A stretch of 64,000 nucleotides of DNA from Tipula vernalis (taxonomy: Eukaryota; Arthropoda; Insecta; Diptera; Tipulidae). This document shows positions 46,270 through 60,068 of the stretch, piece after piece (the first letter of the stretch is position 1; the number at the start of each line of letters is the position of its first letter). The translations under genes and the position numbers were made by a program. The notes beneath the pieces were generated by a model, which was not told the origin of the DNA, searched no databases, and saw only the letters and a program-made list of their open reading frames with translations. The stretch spans positions 271,920,177 to 271,984,176 of the forward strand of contig OY282560.1 of assembly GCA_958295665.1 (NCBI GenBank). Reading direction: 5' to 3'.

Positions 46270-47663
46270 CTGCCGTGCTAAACAAGTTTTACTGATCTAC
46301 ATTTTTGGCGAAATTGAGTTATTGATGCCAATTAAAAGGTATTAATATCCTTTATATTTTATATAAATAAATATAATTAAATCTACTTTAATAAATGCAT
46401 TATTAAACAAAATAAATTTTGTTCTAATCGAAAAAAGTAGCAAATTTGAAGTAACACCGACTTAACTACTTAATATTAAACATGAACGCCTTATCTATGG
46501 CACAAATAAGGTCATTTTCTTTCAAATATGTAAGTTAAGTTACTTTTTCTTATTTTCATAATTGAAATTGCATTTAAGGCAATTTAAGAATTTTCATTTT
46601 CAATAGCAAAATTGACTTATTTGAAATTTTCTATACGTGAATTGAATCAATAATAACTTATAAACAAGGACTTTTAACTTATCTTCATGTAATGTTATTC
46701 TGTACTACAAATGACTACGTCATGTAATGTTATTCTGTACTACGTTACTTAATGAATTTACCAATTTCGGATCCTCCGGTAATCGGTATAGATTGAATTG
46801 TTTTAATGGATCGTCAATTATTATAAGTCTTGAATTTTATTCTTGTGATAAAAAATATTAATTTTTAATTCAATTTGATTGAATTTTTGTAATTTTTCAG
46901 TTGACTGACATGTTTTGAATTTATTTTTATAAAAAAGAAATGTTATGAATTATTTTAAACTACATACTAGATTTTTAAGCTATTTAAAAAACGATCTTAT
47001 AAATAATTTTATGATTTCAATAGTTGTTGTTTTTTATTTTGTTATAAATAAATATAACATAACAATTAAACTAGTCTTTTGTTACAAAAGTTTTACCAAA
47101 TCCTATTTGCAAATCGTATTTCATAAAATCCGAGAAACTAGGGTGTTTAAGGTCTTACATCATAAAGTTTAGATAAAGTATATATTTTTTATATATAATA
47201 AACGATTTCAACTTCTCTTTGTAGTAAACACGACTTTGATAGCATTTAAGGTTGTATTCTACAGTTTATTTTGAAAATAAATGTAACGATAAACTAAACA
47301 TAAATACCTTAAATGGCAGATAAGGTATATATTCTTCTTATTAACACAGGATTTTAGTTTTTCTTTTGTGATATAAATGACTTAATTGCACTTAAGTTAT
47401 TTTTGTTTAGTACCAATCGACTATTTATAAAGCCTATTTAAAGTAAAAGACTAATTCTGCAAATTATTAATTAATTATGTATAAATTATTGATATTTTCT
47501 TGAGAAACATATTATTTATGATCTAATGCATAATTTGAAGGCTTTGAAACTAAATTAAATCCGCTTTTAAGCAAGTTATTCCCCAAATATTTCGAAAAAC
47601 TTTAACATCAATTTTCTCGAAATGCTATTTTTGCAGATCAGTAAAACATGTTTAGCACGGCAG
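46270..47663. mobile_element. TIR element, 1.39 kb, TATT flanks, no transposase seen
   Basis: CTGCCGTGCTAAACAAGTTT at 46270 matches the inverted right end (CTGCCGTGCTAAACATGTTT ending at 47663), continuing to about 28 bp almost perfectly and then imperfectly. TATT stands at 46266-46269 and 47664-47667. The interior is AT-rich with no recognisable protein, so it is non-autonomous. The superfamily is unclear. Confidence 0.75.
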
Positions 47664-48189
47664 TATTATAAGTAGAGGTTGTTTTTTTTGTGTATGAATT
47701 GTTTGCATGCTGTCTACATGAGTCAAATGACGTATTGCTTTGATAAAACAATTCTTAATTGTTTTAGAAATGCCCAAAACAATAGCAAACAATTTATTTA
47801 GTTGATAGATGTATTGAATTGGCTTTGTTTTACCTATAATTAAAATCTATTGTGTTTTAGCTAATACATGTTTTGTTTTGTGTAAAGTAATGCAGCAAAA
47901 ATGTCCCTCTCAAAATGTATTTGGTGTTTTTTTTGTTGTGTACGAACGGCATACAGGGAGGAAACAAATTTTCCCATATAAAATCTTTTATTTCAAAAGC
48001 GGATAGTTGCGGAGGAAAGGATATACATAACAAAAAATATATAACTGGTCTCTTTCGCAATCGTAAGAACATAAACAAACCAATTTGGTTTTACAATTTG
48101 TACAAGTGCAGTTCAAAATGTCAACGAAACCAAAAATTGTAATTGGTAACAATTTTTGTAAGAAGTAACAGCATAGAAGATACAAATTA

Positions 48190-48550
48190 AATCGCCAAAA
48201 TAATTCGCGACTTATTTTCTAGAGAAAAAAACAATTCCAAAATACGCTAATAGATTGGTTGTTTTTTGTTCCTGTAGTCCTCGAATTCTTCAGTGCGGTT
48301 TGACCGATTGACCTGTTTGTGTCCTGTACACCACTTCCAATACATACTTCTAAACTTGTTTCATAATTAACACAAAATGATGCATGTGATGCAGAAGTGT
48401 GATTGATTTCACTGTGCTGTTTAGGATCTGTAAGGGTGCGAATGGCTGGTTTGTTTTTGGCAATTTAGTGAATACGTAGACGGATGAACTTTGAGATTTG
48501 CTTCTTAGTTTTCCGTATTTTCTGCTTGTAAGTGCCCAAATGTTAGCCAT
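48190..48550 (-). pseudogene. Coding-like island, two overlapping frames, unidentified
   Basis: The minus-strand frame from 48550 reads MANIWALTSRKYGKLRSKSQ and SSSVYVFTKLPKTNQPFA. A second frame is open from about there onward (LTDPKQHSEINHTSASHASF to a stop near 48225). One frameshift near 48430 would join them into about 110 residues rich in Ser, Thr, Asn and Gln. GC content is well above the flanks. No domain was recognised; it may be a decayed exon, a retrocopy or a transposon fragment. Confidence 0.25.
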
Positions 48551-51500
48551 AATTTATTTTATTTTATATTATGATTTTGTATATTTTATAAAATATTGTT
48601 AGGGACTTTAATATTAGTTTAGAATGGTGTCGACTTGTGCTAACTGTTTCATTTTATTTTATTTTATATACAAATATTACTGACAAAAAGTACCAGCTAT
48701 TTTTATACTAATAAATTTTTCTTACCCTGCGGTTTATGATGTGAAGAAGGGTATATGGTGGGTGCCTTTTGACGTAGGATTATTTGCCTCCTAATAAAGG
48801 ATTATTTGCTTAGGCTTGGTCGTACATCCAAATCACCCAATCTATCTAATTGAGCTGCTCCCTCATTAGAAACAAAATCCTCACATTAAAAGAAATTACA
48901 AACTTCATGGGAGTAAAAGGCAGAATATTTTCAAATCGCATCGCGGCCCTTCCATACCTTTTGAAATTAGCTGAAATTTCTTAGGTTGAATTTTTAAAGT
49001 TTTAAATTTAAATTCTTTCACCACCTATTAGGATTTAAAGAATCATGTTTCGTAAATAGCACCCACCACTCTCTCGTCCAGATATAGCAGAGATGAAAAA
49101 TATATGCAAGACTCATAGGATGAGACATCTAACAGGTTTTTCGTAGGCTGTATCATAATTATTTTTAACCTGAGTGACAATTTATTTTGATTAGTTGTAT
49201 CCAAGTTCAATTAATAATAGCCAAATATGGAAGGTAATTCAAATTTGATTTGAATATTATAACATTTACAATGTGTATATGGTAAAACCGAATATAGCAC
49301 ATTTAGTTTGAATTTAGCCTTGAATTTGCAAACTAAACTTTATATTTACGTAAAATATAAATAACCCAAAGTTCAACCTTAAGTAACTATATTGTCTACC
49401 ATGTGACTACAATTGATATACGAGATCAAGAAGAATTCGAACAAATCTCAGTTTGCAAGAACATTTTAATTGGTAACGATATTATATATAGAACATTTTT
49501 AGTTTACTCAACTCACACTAAATATTCTGAACCAAACTCATATTAATCATAAATACTTGAGGATTTATCTTTCAAGTAATTTTAATTAATCTCTACACAA
49601 TTAGAATTATATTACGTTTTATTAAACCAATCAATCAATCAAAAAAATCTGGGATTGTACGGTCATAGTGACTCATTAAACTATAAAGTAAAATTAATAA
49701 AAAGCAAAATATGTACAGAGTAGTACATATTAATCCACTGTACTAATTCAAGATTAAATTTAATTTAATTTTTTTCAGTTTGTACCCTTAAAATGGCAAA
49801 ATGATTTTTGTGAGAAGTGGAATGAAAATGAAAAAAATCAATAAATGGATATCGAAAACTACGCTGCTTTGATGACATTTTCCTTCCACTTTGCATGTTT
49901 ATTACAGCATGCTATTCCTTTTTAATTGAACCGCTTTATGATGTAGATAGAATCTGTGTGAGGTTTGTTTGTAGATATTTGGCACATACATTTTTTTTTT
50001 TTTTTTTTTATTTTATTATCAATCATATTTTATGTAGAACTGTTTCATTTGATCCTGTTGATATTTCTTTTGGGTATATTTAAACGAAATTAGAACAAAC
50101 GAGGAAAAAATAAACAAAACATAATTAAAACTTAAAAAAACATTCTAATGTAATTTTGTTTCGGCTCCTTTAATTAAATTATAAATTATTTAATTTCTTT
50201 TAACATAATAATATACAAAACAAAACCAAAACCTAGATGGTAAATAATAAGAAAATTTCATATGCAAATTTTAATTTTGATTTGAAACGTATATGAATAA
50301 ATAAAAAATTGACTTTTACGAATGTGCAACACAAAGTCTACGTCTCATGTACGATATTTATATTTATATTAAACCAGTATGCAAATATTTACCTTGATTT
50401 TTATTTTTCATTTTCATAAACACCGCTGTAAAAAAATATTTATTTTCGAGAATGTTTGTAACAATTACTTTTCTCATAAATGGGAAGTACAGTTGAAATT
50501 TTTTCGATTTAATGCCATATCATTCAATTCTGGGTTATTAATTCTTCCTACTCACTATAAAGTATCATCAAAACATTGACGTGGAGTAAAATATACTAGC
50601 GAAATTCTGATAACATAAAAGCGTTAACAAGAATAAATGCATTTAAGCGCGTTTCCTACATTCATTGATAGCACTCGATAAATCGATGCCGTTATGGAAA
50701 ATGTATTATAAAATTAAAAGTTTAAAGCTATTCTTTTTGAATCTCGAAATTCCGAGATCTCAATCCGGTGTAACAAATTTCCGGGATAATAATTTGGGCA
50801 TCGTTAAACACAAACCCAATACTACTTCATTTTAAATTCGGCTAAATTAAGATAACGTTTGATAAAAATTATTTCGGATTATTTTTTTTTGTTAAATTCA
50901 AATTTACTACGCGGTCACTGTCGCATTTTAGACGGTAAATAATTTAACGATTAATTACACACTAGATTTTGCAAGATTAATTTTTTTAAAGGAAATATTA
51001 ATCTTACGGAAAATTTGTATGAATTTGGCAAAACATGATATTTTATGTTGTAAATGTGTATGCCAAAATTTTTTTATTATACATACATCATTATGTCATA
51101 CTGATTCAAATTATAGCCAAAACTTATACTTTCTCCAAAATTCTTTTCTCTTTAGAACAAAAATGTTATTTAAGTTTTAGTATTAGTTTTCAAGAATTTT
51201 TCAGATTTTCTAAATTAGTCTGTATTAGGAGTTTTTTGAGATTCAAATTTCAAATTAAATATTTAAATGAGAAAACGCTTGAGTTTGAAAGAAAAACAAA
51301 AATAACTGTTTTGGAAGTCGAAGTCTATCCGGTCGAATTGTTGGAAAAATAAAAGGTCTTGGATGAGCTTAAAAATTCTCGAGAACCTAATCTAATGATT
51401 GGAAGTGTATTGGGAGGTTTCAGGTTTAACTTTTCCTGAATTAGTAAATAGTTCTTCCAGATTTTCTTATCGTTGAGGTTTTCGAAATTATATGAGAATA

Positions 51501-54500
51501 TTAGGGATCTTCGAAGTTATTTGATTGATTTACTCAGTGTTAAGGGGCTTTTATTTTCGTATTTTATATATTTTCGGGATTATTCAGAAGTTTTGAGAGT
51601 TCCGAGGAATGTTTGTTTTTAAGATTGTTAGAGAGTTTGGAACGCGTAACATTAATTTAAAAAGGGCTGAGAGTTGTATTCGACAGTTTATTTTTTTAGG
51701 GTTATTATTGTATTTTATTGTACTGTTAGGGAAATTAAGCACTAAAAACACTTCATTCTCTCTCATTTCCAACGATCCAGCTTAAAATCCTCTGAGTTCC
51801 CGAAAATAAATAATATATATAGTATTCTCGGCATTTGGGTGGCTTGTACGTTATTAGTCCATTATTGTAGCCAAATAAAATGTACCATACCTATTTTATT
51901 GTTTTGCACTTATATATTTTGGAAGTTCTATAATTGCAAGATTTGACTAAATCAACTTACTCGAGGTGTTGTTGATCTGTTCCGGCTGGTCGAATACTCT
52001 GAAAGCATTGAATTGTATTCGACAGAGTGTTTTGGTTTTTTCGAAACTGTTCGATATTGTCCTAGGTCCTTATCGTATAGCACTTTAAAAATGTATATTT
52101 AAGATTATTTTGGATTTTGGAGAGCATTCGAAATTTTGGAAGTACAAATAAGGAGAATTTTGTAAACCACAAATAAGGAGAGTCAGTTTTCAGTTTTTTT
52201 TTTCGAAAGTAAGTACAAATCAGCAATTGTTAATACGCAAAATCGTTCGAAATTTTTCGAAATTCCAGATTATTTTAAATGTTAAAGAATTACCAGACAT
52301 CCCTTCTAAGTTCTCCTAATCGTAATATATGGATAAAAAGTTAAAAGATAAAATAACGGATGTTTTGTTAAATATCCGACCATTATAAATTCCGCTTAAT
52401 TTCAAAGTCAAAAAAGAGATTTATGATTTTTAATTTCTATGAATTAAAATATATAACAAATTCACGATAACGATTGTATTAAAATATTATTTTTTTATTA
52501 TAAAGTAGTTTTGTTATAAATTTTAATTTTTTTTTTTTTTTACAATGTACTTTTTCAATGCTAGTAGAATAAATTTGTAAATGTAATGATAATGTGTTTT
52601 GATTTTTAAAAACCTTGAATTAAATTATTACAGTATAACTTGATTTAATTTGTTCTGTATCTGTAAAGATATTCCAGAGAAAATAACATTTAATAATAAT
52701 TAGATCAAAATCGGCACATTATGATACAATAAGTACTCGGTTTCAGAAAATTTGGCACAAACACCACAAATAATTCTTTAATTTGAATGACTGGGGTGAC
52801 AGGTGTTGACAAGAAATGTGACAAATTTTATAAAAAAAAAATAAATCTTACGAGTATATAATATCTCAGTAACTTCAAAATATTTAGTTAATTGCTTTCC
52901 TAATTCTTTGAAGTAGTGAGAATATAAATAGTTTAGAAATGATGAGTTTGCATTTTCATTTATACTGAAATATGACAGAAATAATACGACTAGACTATTT
53001 GTGACGGAATATGGGTGCATACGCTATTAAATCTTGACATTGAATTTTTAATTGGCAACTCACCGTATACTCTATACGACCAATTAATTTTAAACGATAT
53101 AATATGAATAAGTATCGATTAATTTTCTAAATTATTATTTTCGTGACGTATTATATGGCAGTTGCATTTAATTTCACTTCCTTCTTTTGTGTAAAGTGTT
53201 TGAATTTTAAAATAATTGGATTGGAGCCTTTAATGAAATTAGTATGGTTCAAATGATTTTTGTTTGCGTTTTATTTTAATCTTTCAACAATTGCGAAATT
53301 ACAAGTAAATAATTTGTACAAGTAAATAATTTTAATATGACCTAATCGAGCTTTAAGGGGAAAAAGTTAGTAGGTGAGAAGACTGAGAAGATATACTAGA
53401 GCAAAAATAAGACTGATGAAACACATGAGCAACAAGCAATATTAATATGTGACTAAATTTCTTCCCTGTTTGGCTTTTATTTACTCGTAAGTAGATTCAT
53501 GTGGCTATGTGTCGCTTAAACATAATTTATTCCAAATCGGAGCACTTCATCTTTTACACCTTATTATCTGTAACATGATTATTTATATATAGTAGCGTTG
53601 AAACAGGAAAAGCAAATATGCCAATTTGTAATGAATGGCAGAGGAGTATATGAAGCATTATAAACTTTTGTAAATTTATAATAAATAAATTTTATAACTA
53701 AAAATCGATTTGTTTTCTGTCACGCGCAACTAGAACTTGATGGGACAAGCATCGCAAAACAAAATTTCAATTTGCAAGGTTTGCAACTCTGAACTGATTT
53801 CTTTAGCAAAAGGTAAAAATGTATGGATGCCAACAAAATTATATCTTTAACCACACTGAAGTATATTGTTTCGGTTTTCAAATTATAATTTTTAGCAATG
53901 TCCTTGATTTTCAAAGTTTTATTTCTTTTCTGATATTTGCTAGCCTAAACATAAAATAATATTTTAATTTAAATAACAAAGCATGGTTTCAAATAACAGC
54001 TGAGTCGCTAGTCGCATAATTCACTTTCTTTTACGTATAAGTTACATGTATTGCGAGATCAATAGAATGTATCAAAATAATTATGATTTATACTTTAGAA
54101 AACATAACCAACCAATTCTTAGAAATGTATTTATTATAAATTCTGTTAGTACGAAACGAAAGAAGAATTTGCAAATATTGTTGCAACAATATTACAAATC
54201 TATCATTTTCTGTTATTCCGCTTACACATGAATTTAATAATTTTTCAGTTGGATAATTATAATTATACGTGAAGATGGGTTTCCGTATAAAGACGTGATT
54301 GAAATTAATTTTTATAAAACCAAAAACATAAATTTCGTATACATACAATTAAATTTTAAAACTGTTGAAACTATTAAAATTTGACAATATTATTGACAGA
54401 TTACCATCTTAATTATATAAACATACAGAAATCGTTTCATCCCATAATTTAGAAAATGACACACCTGGGCTATTCATTAAAATATTACTTCATTAAATAA

Positions 54501-56835
54501 AGCAAGTCTTTTTGCGTTTTCTTGATTATGTGTATCGAGTTTTCCAAAGACTTTCAATCTCAATTAAAACGACTAAAACTAACATCAGCTGGCGGAAAAT
54601 GTTTATTTTAAAAATAAAACGGCAATAAAATATTTATACGATGACAGGAATCATTTATAATAAAAATAAAAATCGAGATCACCACGTAATAATAATTAAC
54701 AAATATATGTAATCAAATATAAAATATAAATAATTTCTATTTAATAGATTTTCCCGTTTTCAAAAATTCATCCAGTTAAAATTTATTGAATCTTAATGAT
54801 CTACAAACATAACTAACAGAATTATTGTAGTCTTCATTTACACATATAGGAAAAACTTACACCATTTAATATCTAAAGGCCAAAACCGGTGTATGTAAAG
54901 TCTTACGAGATATATCAAGTAATTACTTATGGAATATTTAAATATAATAAATAGTTAATTAGTTTTGATTTGTGATGAAAATCAAACTCAATTCCGCAAA
55001 ATTATAAGCGACGCTCTTTACCATCACTCTATAACCGAAGATGTCATTTATATCTAGAGAGAGAATTGTGCAAAACAGTAAAATGTAGAGATTCATTTTT
55101 TATTTGCCAATTTGCAAAATTAGGTCAACTCATAATATTTTGTAACACCACTTTATATTATTTAAAATTAATGCTTACTGAGATGGGGTATGAGGTGCGT
55201 TTCATTTCATTGTTTTGATCTCTACGTTCCTGCAATATTTTCGTTTCTACACCATGGCATTCAATTTTAGATTTTTTTATTTTATTCTGCTTACAATTAA
55301 CTCTTCTGCTTTTAATATTTTCAGTTTAAATGAAAGCTCTACTACTAACATAAATATGAAATTGAATCAGAATGAAAACTTTAATATACATGTTATGTCG
55401 TTCTACATGCGACGAGATATAAACTGTTAGATGTAAAAAATTTGCTCTACTGTAACAACTCTTATGTATGTGTAAAGTTAGTATATACAGTACATATTTA
55501 TAAAAATGTTTAGAATATTGTCACTTTTTGAAAATATTTATAAATTTTTCTGTTTTCCTATTAAACATTTTTTTTTTCTTCTTCTACAAACTTGAAAAAG
55601 ATACATTATTTATTTATCGATTAGATTTCTCTGTCTACACAGAAATATGACAAAACAAAATTACAACACAGAGGTATCTTCAGGTTGTAAGAAGTATGGG
55701 AAATTAGTCTATCGGGGTGAACCTTTTGTGTTTATTTTTTAGATTGCCTAACAAACAAGTAATAACAATTTTTGATGATGACCTCAATTTCATAGATAAC
55801 TAAAAATAAGTAGTAATTATTACTTAGCACTATTGTTGTCTTACAATTGTTGATTCCAGCAAATAACTTCAAAAGTGCAAACCAAATTGATCAAACCTGT
55901 ACCTACTAATTTGATTTTTAATAATAATTTGGTTAGTAGTACTACTCTAAATGCCACAAAAAATCGTGAAATAAAAAACAATCTTCAATTGATATTGATT
56001 TGTTAACATAATGTATAAATGAACACTTACATTTTGGCTCTTGTTGTAATATCCACTAAATATAGTACACGAACAATTGCTTACCTAGAACAAAAAAAAA
56101 ATATAATTTTGTAAAATTGCAATAAACTGCGAATATTAAATAACAATTATTAAGAATTATTATTATTGATAATTAAATTTTGCCATTTGAATGAGGCGGT
56201 CCTTTCAATTTTGCCTTTAAGCGCAATTTTCGTAAACTTAAATTTTAACGTTCACCTTATTCAAATAAACTTTATCGGTCTCTTATAATATTCTAATTAG
56301 ATAGGCCATTGAAATTTTCTTAAACAAAATATTATAAAACAAACCAACTGTCATCACATAAGAATTAATAAACTAGAATCAGCATTTGAAAGAATAAAAG
56401 TGAGAGCCACTAAAAACAATCATTATGAAGAAACGTAATACAACAGCCTCACGTTGTCATCTCACATTATTAAAATTCAAAACTAACTGAACAATTAAAT
56501 TCCAAATCATCAGATAGAATCGTACACTCCGCTAGAGTTCAAGAATGCAATTGCAGTGGTTGTCTGCGAAACTCTTACCAAATATTATAACTCAAGTGTA
56601 ATAATTCAGAGTCTCCAAAACAGGGCCTCAAAATAAAATATTTTTCCTCTTAGTTATTTGTTCGGATTCTAAAAATAATCCGGAATTACAAAATTACACA
56701 AATTTTAACTAAAATTATGGCTGACGTGAGGCCGGGAATTTTAGGTTAAAACCTTTCCGCAGTGGAGGAAGTTCCAGTTTCTATAACATTGTAACATGAT
56801 TCACAAAATTTCCTTCCATTTGGCATCGGTTTGGT
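48551..56835. other. Long AT-rich tract without recognised elements
   Basis: About 8.3 kb. T runs lie at about 49990-50009 and 52529-52540. 48720-49140 and 51360-51800 are less AT-rich and look like very old repeats, but nothing could be named. Open frames such as 51035-51352, 53720-53914 and 55215-55430 are AT-driven and unconvincing. Confidence 0.4.
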
Positions 56836-57480
56836 AGCGATTGGGTGGAAAGACCGAAAGTGTTGAAAGGCCGAATGTCTAAATGCCGAAACGTGTGGAA
56901 AAGCCGATTGGGTCGAAAGGCCGAATTATCATTAAATTTTCCTTCACTTAATTGATTGAAATCAATATTTAAAACCTTTGAATGTATTTCTTAATGTAAA
57001 ATGATTTAAATAAATTGAAAATCGGTGCTAATAAATCCAGTGTATGTGTAAATTAATGTGATCAAATTTTGTCGGAAAAAAAATTTATTCATTTTTCTTT
57101 TTTTATTATAATTAATTAATTTTTAATTATTTGATAAAAAAAATGTTAGAAGATTTTAATATTTAAGGCGGTTTACTATTAAACATTTTTAAACAAAAAT
57201 TTTGATAATAATATAAATTTTGGTTTTAATAAAAATATAAATTTTGAAAATTTTCATTCATAAAAAGATGAAAAATTGAAATAAATTTCGACACAAACGG
57301 CCTTTCGACATTCAGCCTTTCGACACAATCGGCCTTTCGACACATTTGGTCTTTCGACGTTCGGCCTTTCGACATTCGGCCTTTCGACACATTCGGCCTT
57401 TCGACACATTCGGCCTTTTGAAATTCGGCTTTTCGATGTTCGACCTTTCGGCATTCGACCTTTCGACATTCGGCCCTATT
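56836..57480. mobile_element. Foldback element with inverted tandem repeats
   Basis: The left end (about 56840-56930) has GAAAGGCCGAATGTC-type units. The right end (57290-57475) has about ten units of the reverse complement, CGGCCTTTCGACAT. The centre is AT-rich. Terminal inverted arrays of 15-20-bp direct repeats are the layout of Foldback-type elements. Open frames in the right array (Lys/Gly/Arg repeats) come from the periodicity. Confidence 0.75.
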
Positions 57481-58304
57481 CCAAAAAAAAAATCCGAAAA
57501 TTTTATTTATGTCGCCAGTTTTTGTAGGATTTGTTTTGGATTATCTTACAGATCGCTTATGATATTTGATGGCTTTCATCCAATTAAAAGTACCAAATTA
57601 TCTTAATATCGATGGGAACATTGCTCTAATAGGATGGATTAGCCTGAAGCGCTTGCGACAGGCAATGTTTTCTGGCTCAAATTAATTAAATAAATATTAA
57701 AAGGTCTGCTTTTGTGGCTTCTCGTTAAATTCCTACTTCATAAAACAATGAATAAAAGTATTTTACAATGGCAAATCATACAAAACACTTTGGTGGGTCA
57801 ATGCAGTGCGGACAGCTAAATATATCTTGGAAAAAATATTTTAAAACTTTTTGCCAACTTGAATGACTCACTCTGCTTTAGCTGTAGGTGTTGTAATGTT
57901 CAACTGTTTACAAAATCAAAGATGTAAAAATTGTTATTTGCTTCCAAAAAATGTATCACTATAAAGGCTACATTTTGTACAAAAAAAATTGGAAATACAC
58001 GGCATCTGGTATTATATTGAAGGAAGTGATAGAGAACAACATTCTACAACATAGAAAATGATTGGTTTTACAAAATTCGTTATTGCTATGCCATTATAAC
58101 CCGTCATAGAGAGGAAATATCATTTAATTATTTTACCAAAATCTCAAAAAATCAAAATCAACTGATATTATTTCTGACGTCACCGTATGTAGATAACGAA
58201 AACAAAATTTGTTCGGCAAAATTAAAATTATTGAAGTCAATCCCGAAATAAAATGATGATTAAAAACTTGATGTTAACCGTAATTTATTTCAGTTTTGTT
58301 TAGT
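57481..58304. other. Unassigned sequence before LINE 3' end
   Basis: It could include further decayed sequence of the LINE that follows, but no RT motif was found. Confidence 0.3.
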
Positions 58305-58655
58305 AGATTTCATTCCTCGAATTTCCGCCTAATTCCGGCCAAAAATTGTTGTATGTCGTTGAACAAATCCTTTTATGTTAGGGGAGTTTCTCTTTGGAAT
58401 TCAATTCCATTGGAAATTAAGAGGTTAAAATTATTTAAGTCAAAATTTTTGGAGTGGCGTCATTGATGTTGCACATCACGTAATTTTTTAATTTATTTTT
58501 ATTAACGTTGTCGTTATTGTTAATTTTTAATATTATTTCACTCCTTGACTGCATCAAATAAGCTGCTGTTCAAAATAGACTTTGTATAAGCAGGAGATGG
58601 AAGTAGTTTGAAAAATTATTAATTAAATATTATAAATAAATAAATAAAAATAAAC
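58305..58655 (+). pseudogene. LINE 3' end with AAATAAATA tail
   Basis: 58311-58466 reads SFYVRGVSLWNSIPLEIKRL, then FKSKFLEWRH and a stop. The 'S-F-x-x-R-G-x-x-LWNSLP' tract is the C-terminal end of Jockey/CR1-type LINE ORF2 proteins. About 190 bp of 3' UTR follows, ending in an AAATAAATAAATAAA tail near 58640. The upstream RT is missing, so it is a 5'-truncated insertion. Confidence 0.75.
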
Positions 58656-59186
58656 AAGGTCATTGAGGTACTGATTTGTTTTTACTAGGTGTTTTATTAC
58701 TTATATGGAGCGGTTATGGTTGATTTTGTTTCATTTGCTCTTACCTACCTACATTACAACAATAACAATATAAATTTTGTCTGACTTAGGAAAAATTACT
58801 ACATGCATGAACATTTCGTTCTGGTGGTATAAACTAAACTACTTGCTATTGTCTAGCTTTGAAAAGGCTAGAAACACTGGAAACCTAAAACTTAAGGCGT
58901 TGCCACAAACAAAAAGTTCGACCAAATTTTTAAGACCGGCATTTAAATTTTTTGACAAAATTGTTACTTTGAAATAACATTACGACCAAATAACATTACT
59001 GGAGGAACATTCTCTGAATGCAGGAACGTATCTTTTGGTACTGTAAACAATATAATTATGTTATCCATTTATTGCTACAGATTTTATTGTAACGAGATCG
59101 TGCTCAAAGTAGAGTGTTTAACTATACCACAATTGGATATGAACAAATAAATAAATAAGGTTGGTTTAACAAGTTAGGTTGGTTTT
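58656..59186. other. Unassigned; second possible LINE tail
   Basis: AACAAATAAATAAATAAGG at about 59141 resembles a retroposon tail, but no coding part was recognised upstream. Confidence 0.3.
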
Positions 59187-59546
59187 TTGTAGAGGAGCCA
59201 AATTTTTAGATTTCACAAAATGGTGGTTTACGTAAGGGCTGCAAATTAAAAAGCTGGCAGTTAAAGTTAGAGTGTGAAGGGCAACAATTTCTGTTACCTA
59301 ATTATGTGTATACACGACCTTTGTAGCCATGAATATAGTTCAAAATAATTTCCAAGTTTAGTATTTTGATGAGCCGACTGTTTCGAGGTTACCCGAATGC
59401 TGCCGAATCTATTTTTTACAGCAAATTCAAGCCCTCCATCCGTTGCAACCTAGCCGGCTGCAAAATGCTGTACTGGAGCAACCACCGGAAAGTCTGTGAC
59501 AGATTTCAGCGGAAATGTAAGTGGAATGTTTTCGAAATCTGTTACA
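59187..59546 (+). mobile_element. Ty3/gypsy 5' LTR (start uncertain)
   Basis: The LTR end is placed at ...GTTACA (59546), one base before a primer-binding site. The start is a guess at TGTAGAGGAGCC, the nearest TG upstream of a GC-richer block. No matching 3' LTR was found downstream of the integrase, so the boundaries cannot be confirmed by comparison. Confidence 0.4.
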
Positions 59547-59547
59547 G

Positions 59548-59558
59548 TGGCGCCCAAC
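59548..59558 (+). other. Primer-binding site, tRNA-Lys-like
   Basis: TGGCGCCCAAC is complementary to the 3' end of insect tRNA-Lys over 11 nt, as used by gypsy-type elements. It sits directly after the presumed LTR and about 510 bp before gag. Confidence 0.7.
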
Positions 59559-60068
59559 CAGTTGGCTGTTATTTCATACGTTATATTTGATTATTTCGGT
59601 GGACAATTTTAAGGATGGTGCAGTTAACTGTTATTTTGTTGATTTTTTTTTTGTGATATTTTTAGGTACGGCGCATTTATTCTGTCCTCTTGGACATTTT
59701 GAGTTTTATGTCGGATGTGTACTTTTAATATTTCAATAATTTTGAGTGTAATTCCCAATTTTTGTTACTAAATATAATTTAAAGTGTGAACCTTTATTGA
59801 TTCCATTAACTTAATGTTTTAAAATTTTTGATTTTATTTTGATTCAATAAGTGAATTGAGCTTTAATTGTATATCTAATTTTTATCAGTCTAAGTAAATG
59901 TATAAGTTTTCTGCTTCGTGCATTATTCGAATTAATTTTTGGAATTGGAATTACTGTTATTAATATTTTACTTATACCGATTATTGTTATCGCTCACAAA
60001 GTCCGTTAACTAGTATAGTACTTAAATCTAATAAGTTCTTCGTGTTTCATAAGTTTAATCAAATTAAA

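Noticed and set aside
55215..55430. 71-codon ORF with a signal-peptide-like start.
   Set aside because: The hydrophobic run is Phe-rich and AT-driven; no other coding evidence.
57254..57606. Open frames on both strands across the CGGCCTTTCGACA array.
   Set aside because: Frame openness comes from the tandem repeat; no domain is present.
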